Made by a program: the position numbers and the translations under genes. The notes beneath the pieces are model-generated. The model did not search any database and was not told where the DNA came from. It was given only the letters and a program-made list of their open reading frames with translations. Positions 7,286-12,616 of a stretch of 12,616 nt of DNA are shown here, piece after piece (position 1 is the first letter of the stretch; each line of letters opens with the position of its first letter). The stretch comes from an uncultured beta proteobacterium. Lineage in GTDB: Bacteria > Pseudomonadota > Gammaproteobacteria > Burkholderiales > Burkholderiaceae_C. Location: NCBI GenBank assembly GCA_903958915.1, contig CAJBVC010000430.1:1-12616 (forward strand), in the 5' to 3' direction.

Positions 7286-7960
7286 TCAGGCAATCAGAAA
7301 CTTGTACAGGTTGCGCAACATGCCGGCGGTCGCGCCCCAGACAAAACGTTCAGTGTCACCGTCCTGGTAGGGGATAGACAACCACTCGCGAGTTTTGCCC
7401 TCCCATTGCACCGCGTGTCGGCGGTGGTTGGCAGGGTCCACCAGAAAGTCCAGCGGAATCTCAAACACATCCTCGACTTCGAACGGATTGCGGGTCAGGC
7501 GAAATCCGTCTTGTACCAGTGCGACGACGGGCGTCACCCAGTAAGCGCTTCCAGTGGTGTAGATTGGCAAGTTGCCCAGCACCTGCACCTGGCGCTCCTG
7601 CAACCCGATTTCCTCGTGGGCTTCTCGAAGCGCGGTGGCTACCGCGTTCCGGTCTTCCGGATCGGCCTTGCCTCCCGGAAAAGCAATTTGTCCAGAATGG
7701 CTGGAAAGATGCTGCGTGCGCTGCGTTAACAACACCGTCAAGCGATCCCGCACGACCAGCGCAATGAGCACCGACGCGTGCGCCGGGGCCCGGTCCGAAA
7801 AACGCGGCTCTGCCACCATTTCCGGTGTCCACAGCGGAGGTGATGCAAAGCGCGCTCTCAATGCATCCGGGAGCAAATGCCGACCATCCACCTTAGGTAG
7901 GTGGTGATCTACCCCTACCACAGGAACTTGGCGTGGGTCAAAGGAAGGAACCTTGGTCAT
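7286..7960 (-). CDS. CoA pyrophosphatase-type Nudix hydrolase
   Basis: The 224-residue protein has a Nudix box at about residues 96-120 ending REAHEEIGL (metal-binding E116/E117), preceded by LLTQR and SSHSGQIAFPGG. That upstream signature belongs to the NudL/Pcd1/NUDT7 group, which cleaves coenzyme A or acyl-CoA to phosphopantetheine and 3',5'-ADP. The start ATG 7960, with AAGG upstream, is preferred over an in-frame TTG at 7978 that lies in the T-run of the rplS terminator. Only 16 nt separate that terminator from the ATG, so expression must come from readthrough or a promoter within rplS. The CobD/CbiB-like gene follows. Confidence 0.92.
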   Translation of the reverse strand: MTKVPSFDPRQVPVVGVDHHLPKVDGRHLLPDALRARFASPPLWTPEMVAEPRFSDRAPAHASVLIALVVRDRLTVLLTQRTQHLSSHSGQIAFPGGKADPEDRNAVATALREAHEEIGLQERQVQVLGNLPIYTTGSAYWVTPVVALVQDGFRLTRNPFEVEDVFEIPLDFLVDPANHRRHAVQWEGKTREWLSIPYQDGDTERFVWGATAGMLRNLYKFLIA

Positions 7961-7976
7961 GAAACGCCTTGGCAAC

Positions 7977-8013
7977 AAAAAAGCCGCCTCGAGCTTGCGC
8001 TGGAGCGGCTTTT
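7977..8013 (-). terminator. Terminator after rplS
   Basis: On the - strand AAAAGCCGC pairs with GCGGCTTTT around a loop of about 17 nt and ends in six T residues (complement of 7977-7982). It lies 20 nt past the rplS stop. Both flanks are A/T runs (AAAAAA on the left, TTTT on the right of the + strand), so it could act in both directions. It ends the rpsP-rimM-trmD-rplS operon. Confidence 0.85.
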
Positions 8014-8032
8014 CGAAAAAACGCGGCGCGCT

Positions 8033-8407
<375 letters not shown>

Positions 8408-8477
8408 GGTTTCCTCAGTGATCATGCATGCGCTGGCACCGACATTGGCCGCCGTGCAGAGGATCGGTTAGCCCGCC

Positions 8478-8486
8478 ATTATAGCA
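8478..8486 (-). promoter_or_regulatory. Extended -10 promoter upstream of rplS
   Basis: On the - strand TGCTATAAT is a perfect -10 hexamer with the TGn extension; no good -35 is present. It overlaps the last bases of trmD (stop 8490-8492) and would start transcription near 8471, leaving an rplS leader of about 64 nt. This would give L19 a transcript separate from the rest of the operon. Confidence 0.5.
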
Positions 8487-8489
8487 AGC

Positions 8490-9236
8490 TTAAGCTTTCG
8501 AGGTGCGCGTGCGCTCTTCGGTCGGATGCAAACCATCCCTACTGTGTTCCGCGCCGAGCAAATCCGGGCGATGCAACTCCGTGACGCGCAAACTTTGCTC
8601 CTTGCGCCAGCGCTCTACCGATGCATGGTTGCCCGACAACAGTACGTCAGGTACTTTGTGTCCTCGCCAATCCTCGGGTCGCGTGTAGTGCGGACAATCG
8701 AGCAACCCGTCGATCGATGGATTGAAGCTGTCGAAACGATGGCTGTCAGCGTCCGTTAGAACGCCTGGTTGCAGCCTGGCCACGGCATCCAGCAAAGCAA
8801 TGGCGGCGACTTCCGCGCCCGACAGTACAAAGTCACCCAGGCTGACCTGTCGGTCCACAAAATGATCGATGAAACGCTGGTCCAGGCCCTCATAGCGGCC
8901 ACAAACCAAAATCGCGCCGACACTGTCTGACCAACCCTGCACCATGGCATGATCAAGGCGCTGACCAATAGGGGAAAACAGCACGACCGGAGCCGCGTCA
9001 CCGCGCTCAGCGCGAATTGCTTCGATAACGTTGGCCAGCGGCTCGGCCATCATCACCATTCCCGGTCCGCCGCCGAAAGGCCGGTCGTCAATACGCCGGT
9101 AATTGCCAACCGCAAAGTCACGCGGATTAAAAAACCGTACGTCTACCAGTTTCGCATCAAAGGCTCGGCGCGTCACCCCCACACTGAGGAAGGGCGAAAA
9201 CAACTCCGGAAACAGGGTCACTACATCGAAGCGCAT
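8490..9236 (-). CDS. trmD: tRNA (guanine-N1-)-methyltransferase TrmD
   Basis: TrmD makes m1G37 in tRNAs, which prevents +1 frameshifting, using S-adenosylmethionine bound in a trefoil knot. The 248-residue protein begins MRFDVVTLFPELF and shows FGGGPGM (54-60), CGRYEGLDQR (112-121), GDFVLSGAE (134-142), LDAVARLQPGVL and GLLDCPHYTRPE (177-188), and LLSGNH. The start is ATG 9236, 13 nt after the rimM stop; the open frame further upstream would run into rimM and is not family-like. One oddity: the usual LSGGE in the knot is LSGAE here. The C-terminal tail is short, and the stop lies in an AAGCTTAAGCTT palindrome. Confidence 0.97.
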   Translation of the reverse strand: MRFDVVTLFPELFSPFLSVGVTRRAFDAKLVDVRFFNPRDFAVGNYRRIDDRPFGGGPGMVMMAEPLANVIEAIRAERGDAAPVVLFSPIGQRLDHAMVQGWSDSVGAILVCGRYEGLDQRFIDHFVDRQVSLGDFVLSGAEVAAIALLDAVARLQPGVLTDADSHRFDSFNPSIDGLLDCPHYTRPEDWRGHKVPDVLLSGNHASVERWRKEQSLRVTELHRPDLLGAEHSRDGLHPTEERTRTSKA

Positions 9237-9249
9237 GCTATAGAGCGTC

Positions 9250-9819
9250 TCAATAGTCCAATTGCCAGTCCACCAATATTTTGCGCGCCACCAAATCGAC
9301 GTCGTCCACAAAAGCCGCCACAAAAGGGATTAACCGATCCTGCAGCTTTCCATCCTGCAGGAACTCCACCACCAGAACCGTTTGTGGACCGGTCGACAGT
9401 AGTTCTCGCACAGTACCCAACACGACTTGCTCACGATTCACCACCGTCAATCCAACCAGATCAACCCAGTAATACTCGTCTTTGGCGGTTGTGGGGAAAC
9501 TGGCGCGCGATACAAATATTCGCGAACCCTTGAGCGCCTCGGCGCAGGAACGATCAGACACATCGTGCGCAGTTGCCACAACGCTGTCGGAGTGTTCCTT
9601 GGCCTCTTTAATGGCCAGTCGCATCGCCCCAGTGAACGTAGGTACGCCCCGCTCTGTGGGCAATAGAAACCAGCGTTTGGATGAAAAAAGCGCCTCGGGG
9701 TGGGCGCTGTAGGGCAACACTTTAAACCAGCCCTTGACACCCCATGCATCCGCGATCCGTCCGACCTCCACGGCATCTTGCGGAAGGTCAGCAGGTTCGA
9801 GTCCGCTGGGAAAGGGCAT
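9250..9819 (-). CDS. rimM: 16S rRNA processing / 30S maturation factor RimM
   Basis: RimM binds ribosomal protein S19 and helps assemble the head of the 30S subunit. The protein has the N-terminal RimM barrel (VEVGRIADAWGVKGWFKV at about 17-34) and a C-terminal PRC-barrel domain (about 112-189) with the YYWVDLVGL motif and RLIPFV. The start is ambiguous: ATG 9819 gives 189 residues and a GTG at 9828 gives 192, and neither has a clear ribosome site. It lies 52 nt downstream of rpsP and 13 nt upstream of trmD, the conserved order of this operon. Confidence 0.96.
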   Translation of the reverse strand: MPFPSGLEPADLPQDAVEVGRIADAWGVKGWFKVLPYSAHPEALFSSKRWFLLPTERGVPTFTGAMRLAIKEAKEHSDSVVATAHDVSDRSCAEALKGSRIFVSRASFPTTAKDEYYWVDLVGLTVVNREQVVLGTVRELLSTGPQTVLVVEFLQDGKLQDRLIPFVAAFVDDVDLVARKILVDWQLDY

Positions 9820-9871
9820 GGTGAGCACGGCAGCGCAGTGGCCCAGAGTGAGCCGCGCCGCCCGTACCGTG

Positions 9872-10123
9872 TCAGGCAGCTTTTTTGGCGGCCTGCTGAA
9901 TCAGGCGCTGTACGGTGGGAGATGCCTGAGCACCCACACCTTGCCAGTACGTCAGGCGGTCCTGTGCTATCCGGATGCTCTCTTCATTGGCGGTTGCAAT
10001 CGGATTGTAAAAACCGATGCGCTCAATAAATCGACCATCACGACGGGTACGCTTGTCGGCGACCACTATATTAAAGAACGGGCGAGCTTTGGCACCGCCA
10101 CGGGCGAGTCGAATAACGACCAT
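9872..10123 (-). CDS. rpsP: 30S ribosomal protein S16
   Basis: S16 (bS16) is an early-binding 30S assembly protein. The 83-residue protein has the expected [12 protein letters not shown] start, the [25 protein letters not shown] core and a C-terminal Ala/Lys tail. ATG 10123 has AAAGGAT upstream. It is the first gene of the rpsP-rimM-trmD-rplS operon, with a leader of about 92 nt and a consensus promoter upstream. Confidence 0.98.
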   Translation of the reverse strand: MVVIRLARGGAKARPFFNIVVADKRTRRDGRFIERIGFYNPIATANEESIRIAQDRLTYWQGVGAQASPTVQRLIQQAAKKAA

Positions 10124-10135
10124 AATTTATCCTTT

Positions 10136-10214
10136 GGGTGGTAGAAAAGAATTTCAACCAAGAAATTCAGAGTTTGAGACACGCAACTGACCACCCGGCC
10201 AGTGACACTCTGAA
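10136..10214 (-). promoter_or_regulatory. Structured rpsP leader with competing helices
   Basis: In the - strand RNA, 5' to 3', TTCAGAGT (10214-10207) can pair with ACTCTGAA (10173-10166), enclosing a 7-bp hairpin (10203-10186, ACTGGCC / GGTCAGT) with loop GGGT. A second hairpin, GAATTTC / GAAATTC (10168-10149), shares three bases with the first long helix. GGGTGGT (10196-10190) is fully complementary to ACCACCC (10142-10136), just before the ribosome site. The helices exclude one another, which is compatible with a regulatory switch. The inner hairpin contains a G-U pair that works only in the - strand RNA. Confidence 0.45.
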
Positions 10215-10231
10215 CAGCCCGCTATTATAAC
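10202..10231 (+). promoter_or_regulatory. Possible promoter of the GNAT gene
   Basis: GTGACA (10202-10207, 5 of 6) and TATAAC (10226-10231, 5 of 6) are 18 bp apart on the + strand. The -10 overlaps the rpsP -10 on the other strand. Transcription would begin about 7 nt before the GNAT ATG, giving a very short leader without a ribosome site. Confidence 0.4.
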
Positions 10232-10251
10232 GTTTTGAAATGCAATGACCA
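10224..10251 (-). promoter_or_regulatory. Promoter of the rpsP-rimM-trmD-rplS operon
   Basis: A perfect -10 TATAAT (complement of 10224-10229) follows a -35-like TGGTCA (complement of 10246-10251, 4 of 6 matches to TTGACA) with 16 bp spacing. Transcription would start near 10217. The -35 overlaps the start codon of the divergent GNAT gene. Confidence 0.65.
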
Positions 10252-10769
10252 CCATTCGTAAAAGCCTGGCAGCGGACCTGGACGCCATTACTGCCATTTA
10301 CCGCCACCACGTATTGCACGGCACCGGCACATTTGAGGTAGATCCGCCGTCGCTGCAAGACATGGCCACGCGGCGAGATGACGTGCTCGCCAAGGGATTG
10401 CCCTATCTGGTGCTGGAAGAAAACGCCCAAGTGGTGGGATTTGCCTACTGCAACTGGTTCAAACCCCGACCCGCCTACCGCTTCTCAGCAGAAGACTCCA
10501 TTTACCTCGCAGAAGAGTCCCACGGGAAGGGCTTTGGCCGGTTGCTGTTGATCGAATTGATGGCGCAGGCCGAGCGTGCTGGCGTGCGAAAACTGATTGC
10601 CGTCATCGGCGACTCGAGCAACCATGGTTCCATCAGCGTTCACCGCAGTTGCGGCTTCAACCAGGTCGGCACTTTGTCCAGTTGCGGCTGGAAGTTTGAG
10701 CGCTGGCTGGACGTGGTCATGATGGAACGCTCCATTGGCATGGGAGCAACTTGTCGCCCGGTACCATGA
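10245..10769 (+). CDS. GNAT family N-acetyltransferase, phosphinothricin/methionine sulfoximine acetyltransferase-like
   Basis: The 174-residue protein is a single GNAT domain of the Pat/Bar/MddA type, which transfers acetyl from acetyl-CoA to the amino group of glutamate-like toxic analogues such as phosphinothricin or methionine sulfoximine. Supporting motifs are IYRHHV, GTGTFE (26-31), VVGFAYCNWFKPRPAYR (63-79), the acetyl-CoA loop SHGKGFGR (92-99), AVIGDSSN (119-126) and the closing GWKFERWLDVV. The true substrate cannot be read from sequence. ATG 10245 is the only good start and has no visible ribosome site. The gene is divergent from rpsP and converges on the phosphate transporter gene with 13 nt between stops. 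Confidence 0.9.
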   Translation: MTTIRKSLAADLDAITAIYRHHVLHGTGTFEVDPPSLQDMATRRDDVLAKGLPYLVLEENAQVVGFAYCNWFKPRPAYRFSAEDSIYLAEESHGKGFGRLLLIELMAQAERAGVRKLIAVIGDSSNHGSISVHRSCGFNQVGTLSSCGWKFERWLDVVMMERSIGMGATCRPVP

Positions 10770-10782
10770 ACCTTCAGGAGAC

Positions 10783-11793
10783 CTAAAAAATCTGCAGACT
10801 GAGCCAATAGGCACTGGCTGCCACGAAAGCGCTTGCGGGAATCGTGAAAATCCATGCCCACACAATGTTTCCCGCCACCCCCCATCGCACTGCACTGGTT
10901 CGCTGGGTCGAGCCGACGCCAACGATGGCGCCTGTAATGGTATGCGTGGTAGACACTGGTACACCCATGGCAGTTGCCATGAACAGGGTCAAGGCACCCC
11001 CCGTTTCCGCACAAAATCCACCCACCGGTTTGAGCTTGGTGATGCGCTGACCCATGGTTTTCACGATGCGCCATCCACCAAACATGGTCCCCGCACCAAT
11101 GGAGGCGTAGCAGGAAATGATGACCCAGTTGGGGGGTGCTTTGTCGGCACCTGCGGCATAGCCTGTAGCGATCAGCAACATCCAGATGATGCCAATCGTT
11201 TTTTGTGCGTCATTGCCACCATGCCCCAGGCTGTAGGCCCCAGCGGACACCAGTTGCAAACGCCGAAACCACTTGTCCACGCGCGAGGGTCGGGTTCTTC
11301 GAAAAATCCACGCCACGGCAACCATCATCAGGGAGCCCAAAACGAACCCGAGAAAAGGCGAAACAAAGATGAAAACCACTGTCTTGAGAATGCCTGCAGA
11401 AATCAAAGTGCTGGCCCCGGACTTCGCCAGCACGGCGCCGACAATGCCGCCAATCAGCGCGTGCGACGAACTGCTGGGAATTCCGTAGTACCAGGTAATC
11501 ACATTCCAGGTGATCGCGCCAACCAGAGCACCGAACACGACGTGCGTATCCACTACCCCCGGCTGAACGATGCCTTTGCCCACAGTCGCCGCCACGCTCA
11601 GTTGAAAGACAAAGATCGCAATCACATTAAAAAAGGCTGCGAACAAAATCGCCTGTCCCGGTTTGAGTACACCGGTGGAGACAACGGTCGCAATGGAATT
11701 TGCGGCATCATGAAAACCGTTCATGAAGTCGAACACCAACGCCAACATCACCAGCAAAACCACAACCCACAGAGTCGTTTGTACAGTACCCAT
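10783..11793 (-). CDS. PiT family inorganic phosphate transporter
   Basis: The 336-residue protein is a low-affinity phosphate (or metal-phosphate) symporter of the short bacterial PiT type. The inverted duplication of the family is visible: repeat 1 has FDFMNGFHDAANSIATVVST (21-40) and SSSSHALIGGIVGA (107-120); repeat 2 has GHGGNDAQKTIGII (190-203) and STTHTITGAIVGVG (281-294). A basic cytoplasmic loop (about 163-183) lies between them, and about ten membrane segments are expected. The start ATG 11793 is preferred over an open frame beginning at 11841, because the latter overlaps the upstream gene. It follows the DUF47 gene by 19 nt, the usual operon arrangement. A T-run occurs at the stop codon but no convincing terminator hairpin. 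Confidence 0.96.
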   Translation of the reverse strand: MGTVQTTLWVVVLLVMLALVFDFMNGFHDAANSIATVVSTGVLKPGQAILFAAFFNVIAIFVFQLSVAATVGKGIVQPGVVDTHVVFGALVGAITWNVITWYYGIPSSSSHALIGGIVGAVLAKSGASTLISAGILKTVVFIFVSPFLGFVLGSLMMVAVAWIFRRTRPSRVDKWFRRLQLVSAGAYSLGHGGNDAQKTIGIIWMLLIATGYAAGADKAPPNWVIISCYASIGAGTMFGGWRIVKTMGQRITKLKPVGGFCAETGGALTLFMATAMGVPVSTTHTITGAIVGVGSTQRTSAVRWGVAGNIVWAWIFTIPASAFVAASAYWLSLQIF

Positions 11794-11812
11794 GTTAAAC
11801 GCCTGGAAGTAT

Positions 11813-12460
11813 TCAGGAGTTCTCGAGGACGATGCCCTCAATCACATTGGCTACGTCTTCACACTTGTCGGTGATGGTCTCCAGCAGCTCGTATATGGCC
11901 TTCAGTTTGATGACTTCGCGCACATCGGGTTCTTCCCTAAACAGCTTGCTCATCGCGGTACGCATCACGCGATCGGCGTCGGATTCAAGTCTGTCAATCT
12001 CGTCACAGGTTTTCAAGGCCGCCTCTGCAGTGGACGGTTCGGCGATGTTTCCCAACAATTGAACCGCGTCGCGCAGACGCTCGCAGCACCGCACACTGAG
12101 ATCGGTGAGTCGGACAATTTCATCGGTCATGTGGTGGATGTCGTACAGCGCCATGGTCTCGGCGGAGTCCTGAATCAGATCAGCCACATCGTCCATGGTA
12201 TTGATCAGCGAGTGAATCTGCTCACGGTCGATCGGCGTAATGAAAGTAATGTGAATCGCTTTGTTGCAGTCGTGCGTCACACGGTCTGCAGCACGTTCAG
12301 CGTCATCCACCTCCCGGTTGTACTTGGCACGCAGATCCAGGTCAGCGTAGTTGGCCACCAGCTTGGAGAACGCCTGCGCAGCTTCAACAATGCGGTCAGC
12401 ATGCTGGTTGAACATCTCGAAAAAATTACCTTCGCGAGGTAGCAACTTCCCAAACAGCAT
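11813..12460 (-). CDS. DUF47 / PhoU-like Pit accessory protein
   Basis: The 215-residue protein is an all-alpha, soluble PhoU-like protein of the DUF47 (TIGR00153-type) family. It begins MLFGKLLPREGNFFEMF, with acidic repeats such as EVDDAERAAD, TMDDVADLIQDSAE and CDEIDRLESDADRVM, typical metal-coordinating helices, and ends YELLETITDKCEDVANVIEGIVLENS. Family members are encoded with PiT transporters and are thought to modulate phosphate uptake. ATG 12460 has a clear AGGAG ribosome site 7 nt upstream. It is the first gene of the two-gene phosphate operon. Confidence 0.95.
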   Translation of the reverse strand: MLFGKLLPREGNFFEMFNQHADRIVEAAQAFSKLVANYADLDLRAKYNREVDDAERAADRVTHDCNKAIHITFITPIDREQIHSLINTMDDVADLIQDSAETMALYDIHHMTDEIVRLTDLSVRCCERLRDAVQLLGNIAEPSTAEAALKTCDEIDRLESDADRVMRTAMSKLFREEPDVREVIKLKAIYELLETITDKCEDVANVIEGIVLENS

Positions 12461-12482
12461 GAACGACTCCTAACTACCAAAT

Positions 12483-12500
12483 GTGTCAAAAAAATGACTG
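12483..12500 (-). promoter_or_regulatory. Possible Pho box upstream of the DUF47-pit operon
   Basis: On the - strand CAGTCAT, four T residues and TTGACAC have the 7-4-7 layout of a PhoB site and match the CTGTCAT/CTGTCAY halves at 11 of 14 positions. It ends only 22 nt before the DUF47 start, closer than usual. The same bases form a GTCA/TGAC inverted repeat around seven A/T pairs, so another regulator is possible. Confidence 0.3.
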
Positions 12501-12616
12501 AATTGCGACTGCGCGCAGTTTAACCTCGCGCACTGGTAGCAAAACGACCCGAGTCACGCGCTTCTGAAAATAAAGTCAACCGCACCAATGAGACCTTGGT
12601 TCTCGCTCCTGAGCAG

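Noticed and set aside
8486..8497. AAGCTTAAGCTT palindrome at the trmD stop
   Set aside because: Short and simple, and it coincides with coding and spacer sequence next to a promoter; no further sign of an operator.
10735..11874. Long + strand open frame antisense to the phosphate transporter (379 codons)
   Set aside because: The - strand protein is a clear PiT transporter; the antisense product is His/Asn/Arg-rich with no domain.
11723..12442. Open frame of 239 codons antisense to the DUF47 gene
   Set aside because: The DUF47 protein is well conserved and has a good ribosome site; the antisense frame is a shadow.

Overview
This window looks like a piece of a betaproteobacterial chromosome, most likely Burkholderiales and probably Comamonadaceae (Rhodoferax/Polaromonas-like). 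That placement rests on the protein sequences of Orn, L19, TrmD and S16, and on a gene order (orn / M48 protease / rsgA, then a CobD/CbiB-like gene, a CoA-type Nudix gene and rplS-trmD-rimM-rpsP) that I recall from that group; the genus is a guess. It is mostly conserved housekeeping DNA. I see no insertion sequence, integrase, tRNA, rRNA or CRISPR array. Function calls come from motif reading, with no database search.

Bases 1-1436 hold a two-gene signalling unit on the + strand. The first gene is cut by the window edge. Its first visible codons read like the end of an EAL (c-di-GMP phosphodiesterase) domain, followed by a CZB zinc-binding domain. Its stop overlaps the start of the second gene (ATGA), a response regulator whose only output is another CZB domain. 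This is the most interesting locus here: a possible zinc- or oxidant-gated c-di-GMP module. A perfect 25-nt palindrome spans the second gene's stop codon, next to a terminator that serves the opposing helicase gene.

Bases 1455-6278 hold RNA and protein quality-control genes. A DEAD-box RNA helicase of RhlE type with a Gly/Arg-rich tail and oligoribonuclease (orn) lie on the - strand, each with a hairpin terminator. Divergent from orn are an M48 (Ste24-type) membrane protease and rsgA, which starts 2 nt after it at a TTG codon. Bases 6301-7960 (- strand) hold a membrane protein of the CobD/CbiB-AmpE kind and a CoA pyrophosphatase-type Nudix hydrolase, just downstream of the rplS terminator.

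Bases 8033-10123 (- strand) are the classic rpsP-rimM-trmD-rplS operon. It is driven from a consensus promoter whose -35 box overlaps the start codon of the divergent GNAT acetyltransferase gene. The rpsP leader can form several alternative helices, and an extra extended -10 promoter precedes rplS. Bases 10783-12460 (- strand) encode a DUF47/PhoU-like protein followed by a PiT phosphate transporter, a standard low-affinity phosphate uptake pair, with a possible Pho box upstream. No stretch over 300 bases lacks a gene; the longest gaps are 3222-3453 (helicase leader and orn 3' region) and 12461-12616 (upstream of the phosphate genes).
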